The notes under the pieces: model-generated
Database searches by the model: none
Told to the model about the DNA's origin: nothing
The model's input: the letters and a program-made list of their open reading frames with translations, nothing else
Assembly (NCBI GenBank): GCA_965207595.1
Contig: CBDBMW010000013.1
Location: 744,001-808,000, forward strand
Direction of reading: 5' to 3'
DNA: 64,000 nt
Origin: JAGWAJ01 sp026707615
GTDB lineage: Bacteria > Acidobacteriota > Vicinamibacteria > Vicinamibacterales > UBA8438
Shown here: piece by piece, positions 8,501 through 15,873 of the stretch
Layout: each line of letters opens with the position of its first letter
How positions within the stretch are numbered: position 1 is the stretch's first letter
Translations under genes and position numbers: made by a program

Positions 8501-9719
8501 CAAGCAGGAGGTATCGTACCTTGACTATGGTAAACGCGGATACCCAAAGCGGTGTGGACGCGCGGTCAAGCGCACCTCGAACGATGTCGCCGTTGGTGAG
8601 AAAGGGCAACCAGTACTTCTTGATGAAGTGGGGTGCGAAAAACCCGCTATGAGCTACCGGAAAGAAGCGGTCCTGGACGCGGTTGTGGGCAAAGCCGAAC
8701 CGTCCGGAGGAGCCGTAGCCCGGTGTCACGGACTTCGCGAGGACCGGCCAGATGTCCAACATGCCACAGTCATTGACGACGTGAGAGTTCCCACTTCGAT
8801 CGACGGGTAGTTGGGTTTGGCAGATCCGAGTCCAGTCGAAGCTGTCAGGGAGAATGCTGCCACAGAGAATCAACCGTTGAAGTCGAATGTCGGGTTCGGC
8901 TTGGAGTATGCGGCCGACGATGTAGGTGCCGAAGCTATGGGCGATAACGGAAACAGTCGTGTGGGGTCGACTCAGCTCGTCGCGAATGAGCTTCGTGACG
9001 CGCTCAACCGGTTTGCGGCGGAAGAGGTGTCCCGGAGTCAAGAAACGAACGATATCAAAGTACTCATAGCCTATTAGTCGGGCGGAGGAGATGGAGGGGT
9101 CGGACTGAAGGATGTCGGCGGCACGAGTCGCCCATTCGGCGTGGGTGCGTATTCCGTGAAGAAGGAAGACGACATGGCGCTGCGGCGTGCGATTCGTGGC
9201 GGTCCCGTCACCGGGGGGAGTGCCGGTGGTGGAGGGTGGGCGTGGCGGGGTGGGAACCGGAAGGTAGTCGGAGGAGGATTCGGGGGCGGGGTCCCAGTGG
9301 ATTGCGCGAAGGATGTCGTCGGTGAGGCGGTTGACATCGGTGCCGAACTCGGCGGTCACAATGTCGGCGAGAGAGGGGTAGTGTGCGGAAAGCTGAGAGT
9401 GGGATAGGTCGAGGCGGACTGGGAGGATAATCTTGCGGCCGGCGGCCGTGCTGCGGCTGAGGAGGTGGCGAAGCTCGGTGTCGGGCCAACGAGTCTTGAG
9501 GAAGGCGTCGCTGATGATAACGAGACCGTAGCGGGAATTCGTGAGTCCCTCATCGATCTTGCGGGAGAGGCTGTCGCCGAGGGTAAGTTGACCGGCGTCC
9601 CACCAGACCTGCACGTTGCGTTGCTGCAATGCCGCGACTAGTTGCTCGACGCGGGGTCGGTCTGCGGAGGCGTAGCTGACGAAGAGGTCGAAGTGTTCGG
9701 GCCGGGGCGTGGCTGGCAT
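5553..9719 (-). CDS. TIR / alpha-beta-hydrolase / FN3 / WD40 repeat protein
   Basis: 1388 residues. Domains by eye: TIR at 9-135 (DLFVSYASAD; RWPDTEL, with Glu82 at the position of the catalytic Glu of SARM1-type TIR NADases); alpha/beta-hydrolase at 182-375 (VVFLLHGIR; nucleophile elbow AHSFG with Ser262; likely acid Asp317 or Asp322; His357 in AHSGFF); one hydrophobic helix at 401-415; two fibronectin type III domains at about 443-541 and 545-640; then about 14 WD40 repeats from 709 to 1346, enough for two seven-bladed propellers. The tail (LAPLSQRERCEYG) resembles the C-termini of other bacterial effector-WD40 proteins. There is no NTPase module, unlike STAND-type immune proteins. A plausible reading is a membrane-anchored sensor with two effectors. 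Base use is visibly less GC-rich than its neighbours, and a transposase relic abuts its 3' end, consistent with acquisition. The start at 9719 has no clear ribosome site. Confidence 0.88.
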   Translation of the reverse strand: MPATPRPEHFDLFVSYASADRPRVEQLVAALQQRNVQVWWDAGQLTLGDSLSRKIDEGLTNSRYGLVIISDAFLKTRWPDTELRHLLSRSTAAGRKIILPVRLDLSHSQLSAHYPSLADIVTAEFGTDVNRLTDDILRAIHWDPAPESSSDYLPVPTPPRPPSTTGTPPGDGTATNRTPQRHVVFLLHGIRTHAEWATRAADILQSDPSISSARLIGYEYFDIVRFLTPGHLFRRKPVERVTKLIRDELSRPHTTVSVIAHSFGTYIVGRILQAEPDIRLQRLILCGSILPDSFDWTRICQTQLPVDRSGNSHVVNDCGMLDIWPVLAKSVTPGYGSSGRFGFAHNRVQDRFFPVAHSGFFAPHFIKKYWLPFLTNGDIVRGALDRASTPLWVSAFTIVKVRYLLLAFLLLAAFSAPTPLRDIVDFFLSRLPRPEESLDRSDLPPQAPATLRTVAGDRTVTLRWEPGPGNGAPITRWDYRYRVASDSTWLRNWTAVPEGTARTSIFIATGLTNGVQYAFQVRAVSRSTPGTGSSLQSATPAGPPFPPTVAARPADSRVLLTWQPSSNNGAPVLRWQYRYRPSAVSTWTLDWTDVPGSDAQTDEFTIAPLTNGRRYTFQVRAVNRAGTGGASSPAVAAPVRQRQPVASLVDTARLRALQANDLTSQGDAAAAVAVALSAMPQRNGPTWPSIEQIPEVRLALIDALMQRREVHVLRGHTSWVVDAGFSPTRDLVVTASYDGTARLWDSGTGAPIGPPIDIPLRPAVLSSSFSPDGLWLLTTSSGNTRRTLLWNVDSPRNPAALSGHDSAVNAAAFSPDPTGRFIVTGSHDTTARVWSRVTRAPLTTLGDHLGSVRGVAFAPDFSEKGGRILTASDDRTARLWTLIATDDGFTVADSPRLLGEHPSYVTDAVFSPTAPHDVVTASGDGTVHFWDGLSGRAISRPLKAHSASVEGVSFSPDGLLLATASRDGTARIWDFETQQEIAVLRGHERRQGNDNHVDRVAFSPGGNLVVTASYDRTARVWDALKGADLTLLRPRSRSGTVRSLEPYGQRVLSPRAIETAAFVHGADTTNPQAVVALGFSTGGSWSDRAWWVWSDASDNTPETFRLGGTLHGQGVLSPDGRKLFLIRDGTPGLFSTLTGERVLSLSATGSHVTRAAFSPDGLRIVTAQGADRLRIWDAVTGEELYMTGLIDPTYEVEAVALCTRGDGAALATGAVNDYFQIWDAETGAEVAELQGEGGVQSVVFSPDCTYVVTATNGGARIWNAATGTPEHTLAHDTGWVSGARFSTDGSRVVTVSQDGAARIWDANSGTIVALLRGHEDAVLDARFSPDDSRILTASRDGTVIVWPHYRTDDMLVRHAQELVERLAPLSQRERCEYGIEVEGCEDSR

Positions 9720-10019
9720 GATGTGGGCCGCGTCAGAGGGTTGACGACAGACGCGGCCAGCGGAGCGGGGGAGGGTTGCGGGTTGGGGAAGTGGAAGCGA
9801 AGAGGAGCGGAGAGGTGCGGGGGGACGAGGGGCCTAGGGGTGGCCAGGGAGGAGGTGAGTGCAGGGGGTAAGTGGAGGGGGTGAGGATCAAGGAGGAGTC
9901 GGAGGGGGCCACGGTAGGGCGGAGATTATGGTCCATGGTGAGGACAGCGGCGTTGCCGAAGTGCCTTGAGAGCGGGATCCGGGCGTCGGAGTATGGAGGT
10001 CAGGGGGGCGACGATGCCC
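9720..10019. other. G-rich intergenic stretch
   Basis: No gene is supported here. The plus strand is strikingly rich in G with few C or T, with many runs of 4-6 G between 9760 and 9920. The same bias continues into the first 600 bp of the TIR gene (to about 9070). It probably holds the promoter of the TIR gene, but no -35/-10 pair is evident. Confidence 0.6.
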
Positions 10020-11405
10020 TCACACCGTAGGTGCGCCGGCGACGCCGGCGAGCTCGTGGAGCCGCTCGCCGGTGCTGTCGCCGAACTTATCTGCCGGGAC
10101 GCCCAGCGCGTTCAGCAGCGTGAGCTGCAGGTTCGTGAGGCGCTGGGTGCCTTCCGCGTACTTGACGTGGCGGCCGCCCCGGATCCGGCCCCCGGCGCCG
10201 CCGGCGAGCAGGATCGGCAGGTTGTGGATGTCGTGGCGGTTCCCGTCGCTGATCGCGCTCCCGTAGAGGATCGCGATGTGGTCGAGGACGGAGCCGTCGC
10301 CGTCCGTCGTCTCGGCCAGCCGGTCGAGGAAGTAGCCGAACAGCGAGATGTGGTACGTGTTGATCCGCTGCAGGGCGGCCATCTTGTTCTTGTCGCCGCC
10401 GTGGTGCGAGATCGGGTGGTGCGAGTCCGAGACGCCGATCTGGGGGTAGGTGGCGCCGCTCTGCTCGCGGCCGATCTGGAACGTGATGATGCGCGTCGTG
10501 TCGGTCTGGAAGGCGAGCGCCTGCATGTCGAACATCAGCCGCGCGTGCTCGTCGTAGCTGACCGGGATGCCGGCCGGCGACTCGACGAGCGGGAGCTCCT
10601 GGCCCCGCGCCTCGGCGTTCTGGATGCGCCGCTCGATCTCGCGCACGGAGTCGACGTACTCGCCCAGCTTCCGCCGGTCGCCGGGGCCGAGCTCGCCGTT
10701 GAGGTCGTGGACCTTGTCGAGCACCGAGTCGATGATGCTCCGCTGGCGGCGCAGCCGCGCGGCGCGCATCTTCGGATCCGTGCTGTCGACGGCGCCGAAG
10801 AGACGCTCGAAGACGACGCGCGGGTTCGCCTCCACCGGGAGCGGCGTCGTCGGGCTGCTCCACGCCAGCCGGTTCTGGTAGGCGCAACTGAAGCCGACGT
10901 CGCAGGTGCCGACGCCGTTGACGGTATCCGTCCCCTCGAGGCCCAACTCCAGCGACGGCAGCGTGGTCTCCTGGCCGATCGCCTTCGCCGCGATCTGGTC
11001 CATCGACGTCCCGAGCTGCAGGCTGGAGCTGCTCGTGGTCCGGAGCGGCTCGACGCCCGTGAGGAACGCGCCGGCGGGCTTGGCGTGCGCCCCGGAGGCA
11101 CCGGTGCGCGCGCTGGCGCCGGTGTTGTCGAGGCCGCTCAGCAGCAGCAGCCGGTCGCGGTGGGAGGCCAGCGGCTGGAGCGTCGGCGTGAGCTCGAGCG
11201 CGCCGCCCTCGTCCGCCGGCGTCCACTGCTCCATGATGATCCCGTTCGGCACGTAGACGGTGCAGAAGCGGGCCGGCGCCCGGGCCGGGGTCCTGGCCAG
11301 CGCGGTGAGCGCGGGCACCATGCCGTCGAGCAACGGCAGCGCCAGCGCGGCGCCCATGCCGCGGAGGACGGTCCGGCGGGGGAGGGCTTTCTGGGCGATC
11401 ATCAT
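10020..11405 (-). CDS. DUF1552 family exported protein, cassette 1
   Basis: 461 residues. It begins with a Tat-like signal (twin Arg at 10-11 in LPRRTVLRGMGAALALPLLD). It has the DUF1552 pattern: FCTVYVPNGIIMEQWTP near the start, then SSSLQLGTSMDQIAA, CAYQNRLAWSSP, a helical RRSLxD-like segment (RQRSIIDSVLDKVHDL) and YGSAISDGNRHDIHNLP near the end. The family is typical of Planctomycetes and Acidobacteria and is almost always next to a DUF1592-type c-haem protein, as here. Its ATG overlaps the stop of that upstream gene by 4 bases (ATGA), so the two are translationally coupled. The domain is distantly related to sulfatase-like and DUF1501 proteins, but its reaction is unknown. Confidence 0.9.
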   Translation of the reverse strand: MMIAQKALPRRTVLRGMGAALALPLLDGMVPALTALARTPARAPARFCTVYVPNGIIMEQWTPADEGGALELTPTLQPLASHRDRLLLLSGLDNTGASARTGASGAHAKPAGAFLTGVEPLRTTSSSSLQLGTSMDQIAAKAIGQETTLPSLELGLEGTDTVNGVGTCDVGFSCAYQNRLAWSSPTTPLPVEANPRVVFERLFGAVDSTDPKMRAARLRRQRSIIDSVLDKVHDLNGELGPGDRRKLGEYVDSVREIERRIQNAEARGQELPLVESPAGIPVSYDEHARLMFDMQALAFQTDTTRIITFQIGREQSGATYPQIGVSDSHHPISHHGGDKNKMAALQRINTYHISLFGYFLDRLAETTDGDGSVLDHIAILYGSAISDGNRHDIHNLPILLAGGAGGRIRGGRHVKYAEGTQRLTNLQLTLLNALGVPADKFGDSTGERLHELAGVAGAPTV

Positions 11406-13954
11406 GACTCTGACCTCCGCATCAGGAAGGGCGTGCTCTTGGCGACGGCGGCGACGAGCTCGGACCAGGTGAGATCGTCGGCGCCCGTCCGGCGGCTGAT
11501 CCGCCGGACCACCGGCATGTCGTGGGCCTCGAGGGTGCGGCCGAGGGCATAGGTCAACAGCTTCTCGGTGACCGTCTCGAGGAACTGGTCCTCCCGGCTC
11601 AGGATGACGTCCCGCAGGCCGGCCAGCCCGTGCACCTCGGTGCCGTCGACCAGCGTCCCCGACGCGTCGATCGGGACGCCGGTGTCGAACGGGGTCCCGG
11701 CGCCGCTCGTGGCCCGCCAGCGGCCGATGGCGTCGAACTCCTCGAGGGCGAAGCCGAGCGGGTCGATCTTGTTGTGGCAGCTCGCGCAGACGGCGTTGGA
11801 CCGGTGCTGCTCCAGCCGCGCGCGCACCGACAGCGGAACCTCGCCGCCGTCGGCGTCCGGCAGGCTCGGGACGTCGGGGGGCGGCGGGGCCGGCGGCGTG
11901 CCGAGGAAGTTCTCCAGCAGCCAGACGCCGCGCACGACGGGCGAGGTCCGGTTGGCGTACGACGTGATGGTCAGCAGGCTGGCGTGGCCGAGCAGCCCGC
12001 CGCGCCGCGGGTCGGGATAGTCGACCCGGCGGAAGTGGACGCCGTAGACGTCGGGGATGCCGTAGTGCCGCGCCAGCCGCTCGTTGACGAACGTGTAGTC
12101 GGCGCGGAGCGCGTTGACGACGGGGCGATCCTCGCGCAGCTCGTGGGCCAGGAAGAGCTCCGTCTCCCGCCACATCGCCTCGCGCAGGTTCTCGTCGAAG
12201 GCGGTGTAGGTGGCCGAGTCGGGGACGGCGTTCCGGAGCTTGCGGAGCTGCAGCCACTGGCCCGCGAAGTTCTCGATCAGCGCGTGCGAGCGCTCGTCGG
12301 CGAGCATGCGGCGGATCTGGCCGTCCAGAACGTCCGGTTCGCCCAGCCGGCCGGCGGCCGCGACGTCGAGGAGCTCGTCGTCCGGGATGCTGCTCCAGAG
12401 GAAGAACGACAGGCGCGACGCCAGCTCGAGGTCGCTGATCCGGTACGGCGTGCCCGGCGCGGTGTCCGGCGGGTCGGTCTCGATGCGGAACAGGAACTCG
12501 GGATCGACGAGCAGGCGCTCGACCGCGGCGCGCATTCCGGCGTCCGCGCTGCCTTCGTCGGCCCGCGCATCGCGGTAGAAGGCCAGCAGCGTCTCCACGT
12601 CGGCCTCGGTCGCGGGCCGGCGGTAGGCCCGGCGGGCCAGGGTCGAGAAGATGGTCCGCAGGCACGCCTCGTCGCCGGCCGGATCCGCGGCGGGCCGGCA
12701 GACGAAGAGCCGCTCGCGGCTCGGCAGCGCGTCGAACCCGCTCGGGTTGAAGGGCCCGATGATCTCGACGCCGGAGACGGCCGGGTTGCCGTCCTGCATC
12801 TCGTCCTGCGCGTGCGAGTAGGTCGAGCGGTCGACCGGCAGCGGGAGGATCCCCTCCGGGAGGGCCGAGCGCCGGTCGAAGGAGACACCTACCACGTGCC
12901 GGCCGCCCGTCACCGTCGTGCGCACGTCGAGGCCCTTGTCGACGTGGAGCGCGTAGGCCTCCCACTCCGGGAACGAGTGCGACCCGTAGACCTGGTCGAA
13001 CTTGCCCGCGTAGCCCATCGGCGGCAGCTGCCCCGGCTCCCACTCGCGGCCGATCGTGAAGCTGCCGACGCGGGCGCCGTCTACGCGGACGTCCAGGCGG
13101 TGCGGCTGGCCGAGGCCCCGGACGTAGCCGTACTCCTGCTTCCGGAGCCCGACGCGGATGATGTACTCGCCGTCGACGGGGAAGTTGTGGTGGACGGCGA
13201 CTCCGCCGCGCGACCCGAACGGCAGGTCGTCGCTCATCGCCCCGTTCTGGTCCATGCCGCCGTGGACGGGGTAGCTCGTGCCCAGCGCCCGGACCGCGGT
13301 ATCGCCGACGGCGAGCCGGCTGATGCGTTGCGCCGCGGCCAGGTAGCGTTCGATGAGCGTCGGGGAGACGGAGAGCACGTCGGCGATGTTGTCGAAGCCG
13401 TGGTGCTCGTCGTCGGCCGGGAGCAGGGCGTTGACGTCGATCTCGAGGCCGAAGAGGTCGCGGACGGCGTTGGCGTACTCGGCCCGGTTGAGCCGGTGCA
13501 GGGCAGGCCGCCCCGGATCGGGCGCGGCGGTCGCCGCCCGGTCCAGCTCCGCCTCCAGCCACGCGACCACCGTGTGCGCCTCGGCCGCATCCGGCCGCCG
13601 GCGGCCGGCCGGCGGCATCTCGCCGGCCCGCAGACGGCGAGTGACGTGCTCCCAGGTTGCGGCCGCGTCAGCCACCCGCTCGACGTCCAGCGTGTCGAGC
13701 GCGAGGTCGGCCGTGCGGAGGCGTGCGTTGTGGCACGCCACGCAGTAACGGTTGAGCAGGGCGCGCACCTCGCCGGCGGCTTCGGGGACCGCGCTGCCGG
13801 CGCGCGGGGCCGCCGCCACCCGGGTGGCCTCGGCAGCCCCGTGGGGAGCGGCGGTCTGCGCCCCGGCGGGAGCCGGCTCGGCGTGGAGCGGGAGCGAGCC
13901 GGCGAAGGCCAGTCCGGCCAGCGTCGCGGCGACGATCGCCCAGCGCGACATCAT
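11402..13954 (-). CDS. DUF1592-type c-haem protein (DUF1587/1592/1588/1585), cassette 1
   Basis: 850 residues with an N-terminal signal peptide. A c-type haem motif (CVACH, 71-75) sits in a cytochrome-like segment with the downstream methionine motif RRLRAGEMPPAGRRRP. The DUF1587 pattern LHRLNRAEYANAVRDLFGLE follows, then a beta-rich domain, then DUF1592 with LASRLSFFLWSSIPDDELL and the DUF1588 motif containing a second CxxCH (CASCHNKIDPLGFALEEFD, near 721). The C-terminal DUF1585 part ends the protein. These proteins are predicted periplasmic haem proteins of unknown substrate. The start ATG at 13954 overlaps the stop of the upstream ankyrin gene, and its stop overlaps the start of the DUF1552 gene, giving a tight three-gene operon. 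Confidence 0.9.
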   Translation of the reverse strand: MMSRWAIVAATLAGLAFAGSLPLHAEPAPAGAQTAAPHGAAEATRVAAAPRAGSAVPEAAGEVRALLNRYCVACHNARLRTADLALDTLDVERVADAAATWEHVTRRLRAGEMPPAGRRRPDAAEAHTVVAWLEAELDRAATAAPDPGRPALHRLNRAEYANAVRDLFGLEIDVNALLPADDEHHGFDNIADVLSVSPTLIERYLAAAQRISRLAVGDTAVRALGTSYPVHGGMDQNGAMSDDLPFGSRGGVAVHHNFPVDGEYIIRVGLRKQEYGYVRGLGQPHRLDVRVDGARVGSFTIGREWEPGQLPPMGYAGKFDQVYGSHSFPEWEAYALHVDKGLDVRTTVTGGRHVVGVSFDRRSALPEGILPLPVDRSTYSHAQDEMQDGNPAVSGVEIIGPFNPSGFDALPSRERLFVCRPAADPAGDEACLRTIFSTLARRAYRRPATEADVETLLAFYRDARADEGSADAGMRAAVERLLVDPEFLFRIETDPPDTAPGTPYRISDLELASRLSFFLWSSIPDDELLDVAAAGRLGEPDVLDGQIRRMLADERSHALIENFAGQWLQLRKLRNAVPDSATYTAFDENLREAMWRETELFLAHELREDRPVVNALRADYTFVNERLARHYGIPDVYGVHFRRVDYPDPRRGGLLGHASLLTITSYANRTSPVVRGVWLLENFLGTPPAPPPPDVPSLPDADGGEVPLSVRARLEQHRSNAVCASCHNKIDPLGFALEEFDAIGRWRATSGAGTPFDTGVPIDASGTLVDGTEVHGLAGLRDVILSREDQFLETVTEKLLTYALGRTLEAHDMPVVRRISRRTGADDLTWSELVAAVAKSTPFLMRRSES

Positions 13955-15444
13955 TCTGCCTCCCTCAAGACCGCGACTCGGCCGCCCGCGTCTCGCGGCG
14001 GCCGCTCGTCGTCCGTCGCCGCAGCGCGCCTTGCCTCCAGCAGGTCGCGCGGCGTCGTCCCGTCCTCGTTCTCCGCGTCGAGGTCCCCGCCGTGCCGCTC
14101 GAGAAGCTCCGCGACGGCGGCGAACCCGTTCCGGGCCGCCCCGTGGAGCGCGGTGTTGCCCGTCTCGGTCGCCGCGTGGATGGCGGTTCCGGCTCCCGCC
14201 TCGATGGCCGCCCGCACGCTCGCGAGCACGCGCTCTTCGTCCGCCCATTCGGCGGCGACGAGCTCGGGCGCGATCAGGCGGCTGCGCCGCGTGACGGCAC
14301 GGCTCATGCCGAGCCCCACCGCGGCCATGAGCGCCGTGGTCCCGTCCTCGAAGGTCGCCAGCGGGTCGGCACCCGCCGCGGCCAGCAGCCGCGCGAGTTC
14401 GGCCTCGAGGTACTTCACGGCGAGCAGGAACGGCGTCGCGCCCTTCTCCCGGAGCGTCAGGATGTACTGGTACGTCCAGCGCGGGACGGGGGTGCTGTGG
14501 GCGAGGCGGGCGTTGGGGTCCGCGCCCTGCGCCACGAGCGCCCGCACCAGCCTCGCGTCGGCGCGCAGCACGGCCGCGTGGAGCGCCGTGTAGCCGGCGC
14601 CGGAGGCGTTGGGGTCGGCGCCGCGCGCGAGGAGCAGCTCCGCGAGGCGCGCGTGTCCGCTCATCGCGGCGATGACGAGCGCGCTGTTGCCGTCCGCCGC
14701 CGGGGCGTCGATGTCGGCCCCGGCATCGAGGAGCAGCCGGGCGGAGCCGGCGTCGCCGTGGCGCGCGGCGAACAGGAGCGGCGTGAAGCCCCCGGCGTCG
14801 AACTCGGTCGCACCGGCGGGGCTCGTCGTGCTCCGCAGCCCCGTGCCCCGCAGTTGCCGGACCGTCTCGGTGCGGGCTTCCACGGCGGCGCCGCGCTCGA
14901 GCAGCACGCGCGTCACCGCCGGCTGGCGGCTCGCCGCAGCCCACATCAGGGCCGTCTGCCCCCGGGACGGCTCCACCGCGTCGATCTCGGCTCCGCGGGC
15001 CAGCAGCGCGTCGACCGCGGCGGCGTCGCCGGTATACGCGCAACGCATCAGCGCCGTCTCGCCGGCGTGCAGGCGGGAGTCGGGATCCGCTCCGGCCTCC
15101 AGCAGCCGCAGCACGGCCGCGGCGTTGCGGCCGGCGCAGGCGACCCAGAGGGGAGTGGCGCCGAGGTCGTTCGCCGCGTCGACGTCGGCGCCGGACTCGA
15201 GCAGGCGATCGAGCATGCCGGCGTCGTTCCAGTGCGCCGCCCAGTGCAGGGCCGTTGCACCGTCGCCCTGCGGGGCGTCGACGTCGAGCCCCTGCCGCAG
15301 CAGGTGGGCGACGGCGTCCGCGTCCCGCTGCTTCGCTGCCTCCACGAGGCGGAGGTCGGAGGCGGAGCCCTCGGCGACCCATGCGCCGCACAGGGCAAGC
15401 ACCCAAGCCGACGCCGGGACGCGCCGTCGCAGTGCGCGGTGCAT
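13951..15444 (-). CDS. Exported ankyrin-repeat protein, cassette 1
   Basis: 497 residues from the ATG at 15444, chosen because GGAGG lies upstream and a signal peptide follows immediately (ending near AEGSA-SDLRL). The rest is about ten ankyrin repeats of the form DxxGxTALHWAAxxxxxxxxxxLLexGADvdA, running from about residue 30 to 470. Ankyrin repeats bind proteins. As this one is exported and co-transcribed with a haem protein and a DUF1552 protein, a scaffold or partner-binding role in the periplasm is likely. Its stop overlaps the next start by 4 bases. Confidence 0.88.
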   Translation of the reverse strand: MHRALRRRVPASAWVLALCGAWVAEGSASDLRLVEAAKQRDADAVAHLLRQGLDVDAPQGDGATALHWAAHWNDAGMLDRLLESGADVDAANDLGATPLWVACAGRNAAAVLRLLEAGADPDSRLHAGETALMRCAYTGDAAAVDALLARGAEIDAVEPSRGQTALMWAAASRQPAVTRVLLERGAAVEARTETVRQLRGTGLRSTTSPAGATEFDAGGFTPLLFAARHGDAGSARLLLDAGADIDAPAADGNSALVIAAMSGHARLAELLLARGADPNASGAGYTALHAAVLRADARLVRALVAQGADPNARLAHSTPVPRWTYQYILTLREKGATPFLLAVKYLEAELARLLAAAGADPLATFEDGTTALMAAVGLGMSRAVTRRSRLIAPELVAAEWADEERVLASVRAAIEAGAGTAIHAATETGNTALHGAARNGFAAVAELLERHGGDLDAENEDGTTPRDLLEARRAAATDDERPPRDAGGRVAVLREAE

Positions 15445-15519
15445 GGCAGAGGACCTCCCCGCAGTCGCGCACATCATAGCCTGTGGCGCTCCAGAGGAGA
15501 AGCGGCGAGGCCGCGCCGC

Positions 15520-15771
15520 TCAACTCTCATCCGACAGCAGGGCCTCGAGCTTGTCCTCCGTCAATCCGCGACCGGCCGCTTCCGCCGACAGGCGGTCCAT
15601 CGTCCTGGACAGCGCCTCCCATGCCGCACCTCGCAGTCGCGCGGACTGCTCCGTCGACATGACGATTCCGACCGCACGCCCGTTCCTGGTGACCCGCACG
15701 GGACCTCGTTACGCGGCGTCCAGCAAGCGTCCGAAACCGTTCTTCGCTTCTCGAGCCGCTATCTCTCTCAT
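15520..15771 (-). pseudogene. Phd/YefM-type antitoxin gene with in-frame stop
   Basis: The reading frame from ATG 15771 gives MREIAAREAKNGFGRLLDAA, then a TAA codon at 15709-15711, then in the same frame RGPVRVTRNGRAVGIVMS and a helical tail ending at 15520. This is the full layout of a Phd/YefM antitoxin (about 83 codons) with one nonsense codon at position 21. No toxin gene lies next to it. It sits in the short gap between the two divergent DUF1592 cassettes. It may be a dead orphan antitoxin, or the stop may be a sequencing error. An internal GTG or ATG restart would lack the N-terminal DNA-binding strand. Confidence 0.7.
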
Positions 15772-15873
15772 GTGTCCAGCGTAGCTCTTCCAGCCCGCCA
15801 TCCGGGGCCTTGAATCCAGCGCCCCGGTCGGGTCAAACTGACACGTTGGGCGTGCGTCGCCCAGGGCCAATCG

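Noticed and set aside
5553..9719. TIR-WD40 gene as a STAND-type (NB-ARC or NACHT) protein
   Set aside because: No Walker A or B motif lies between the effector domains and the WD40 repeats.
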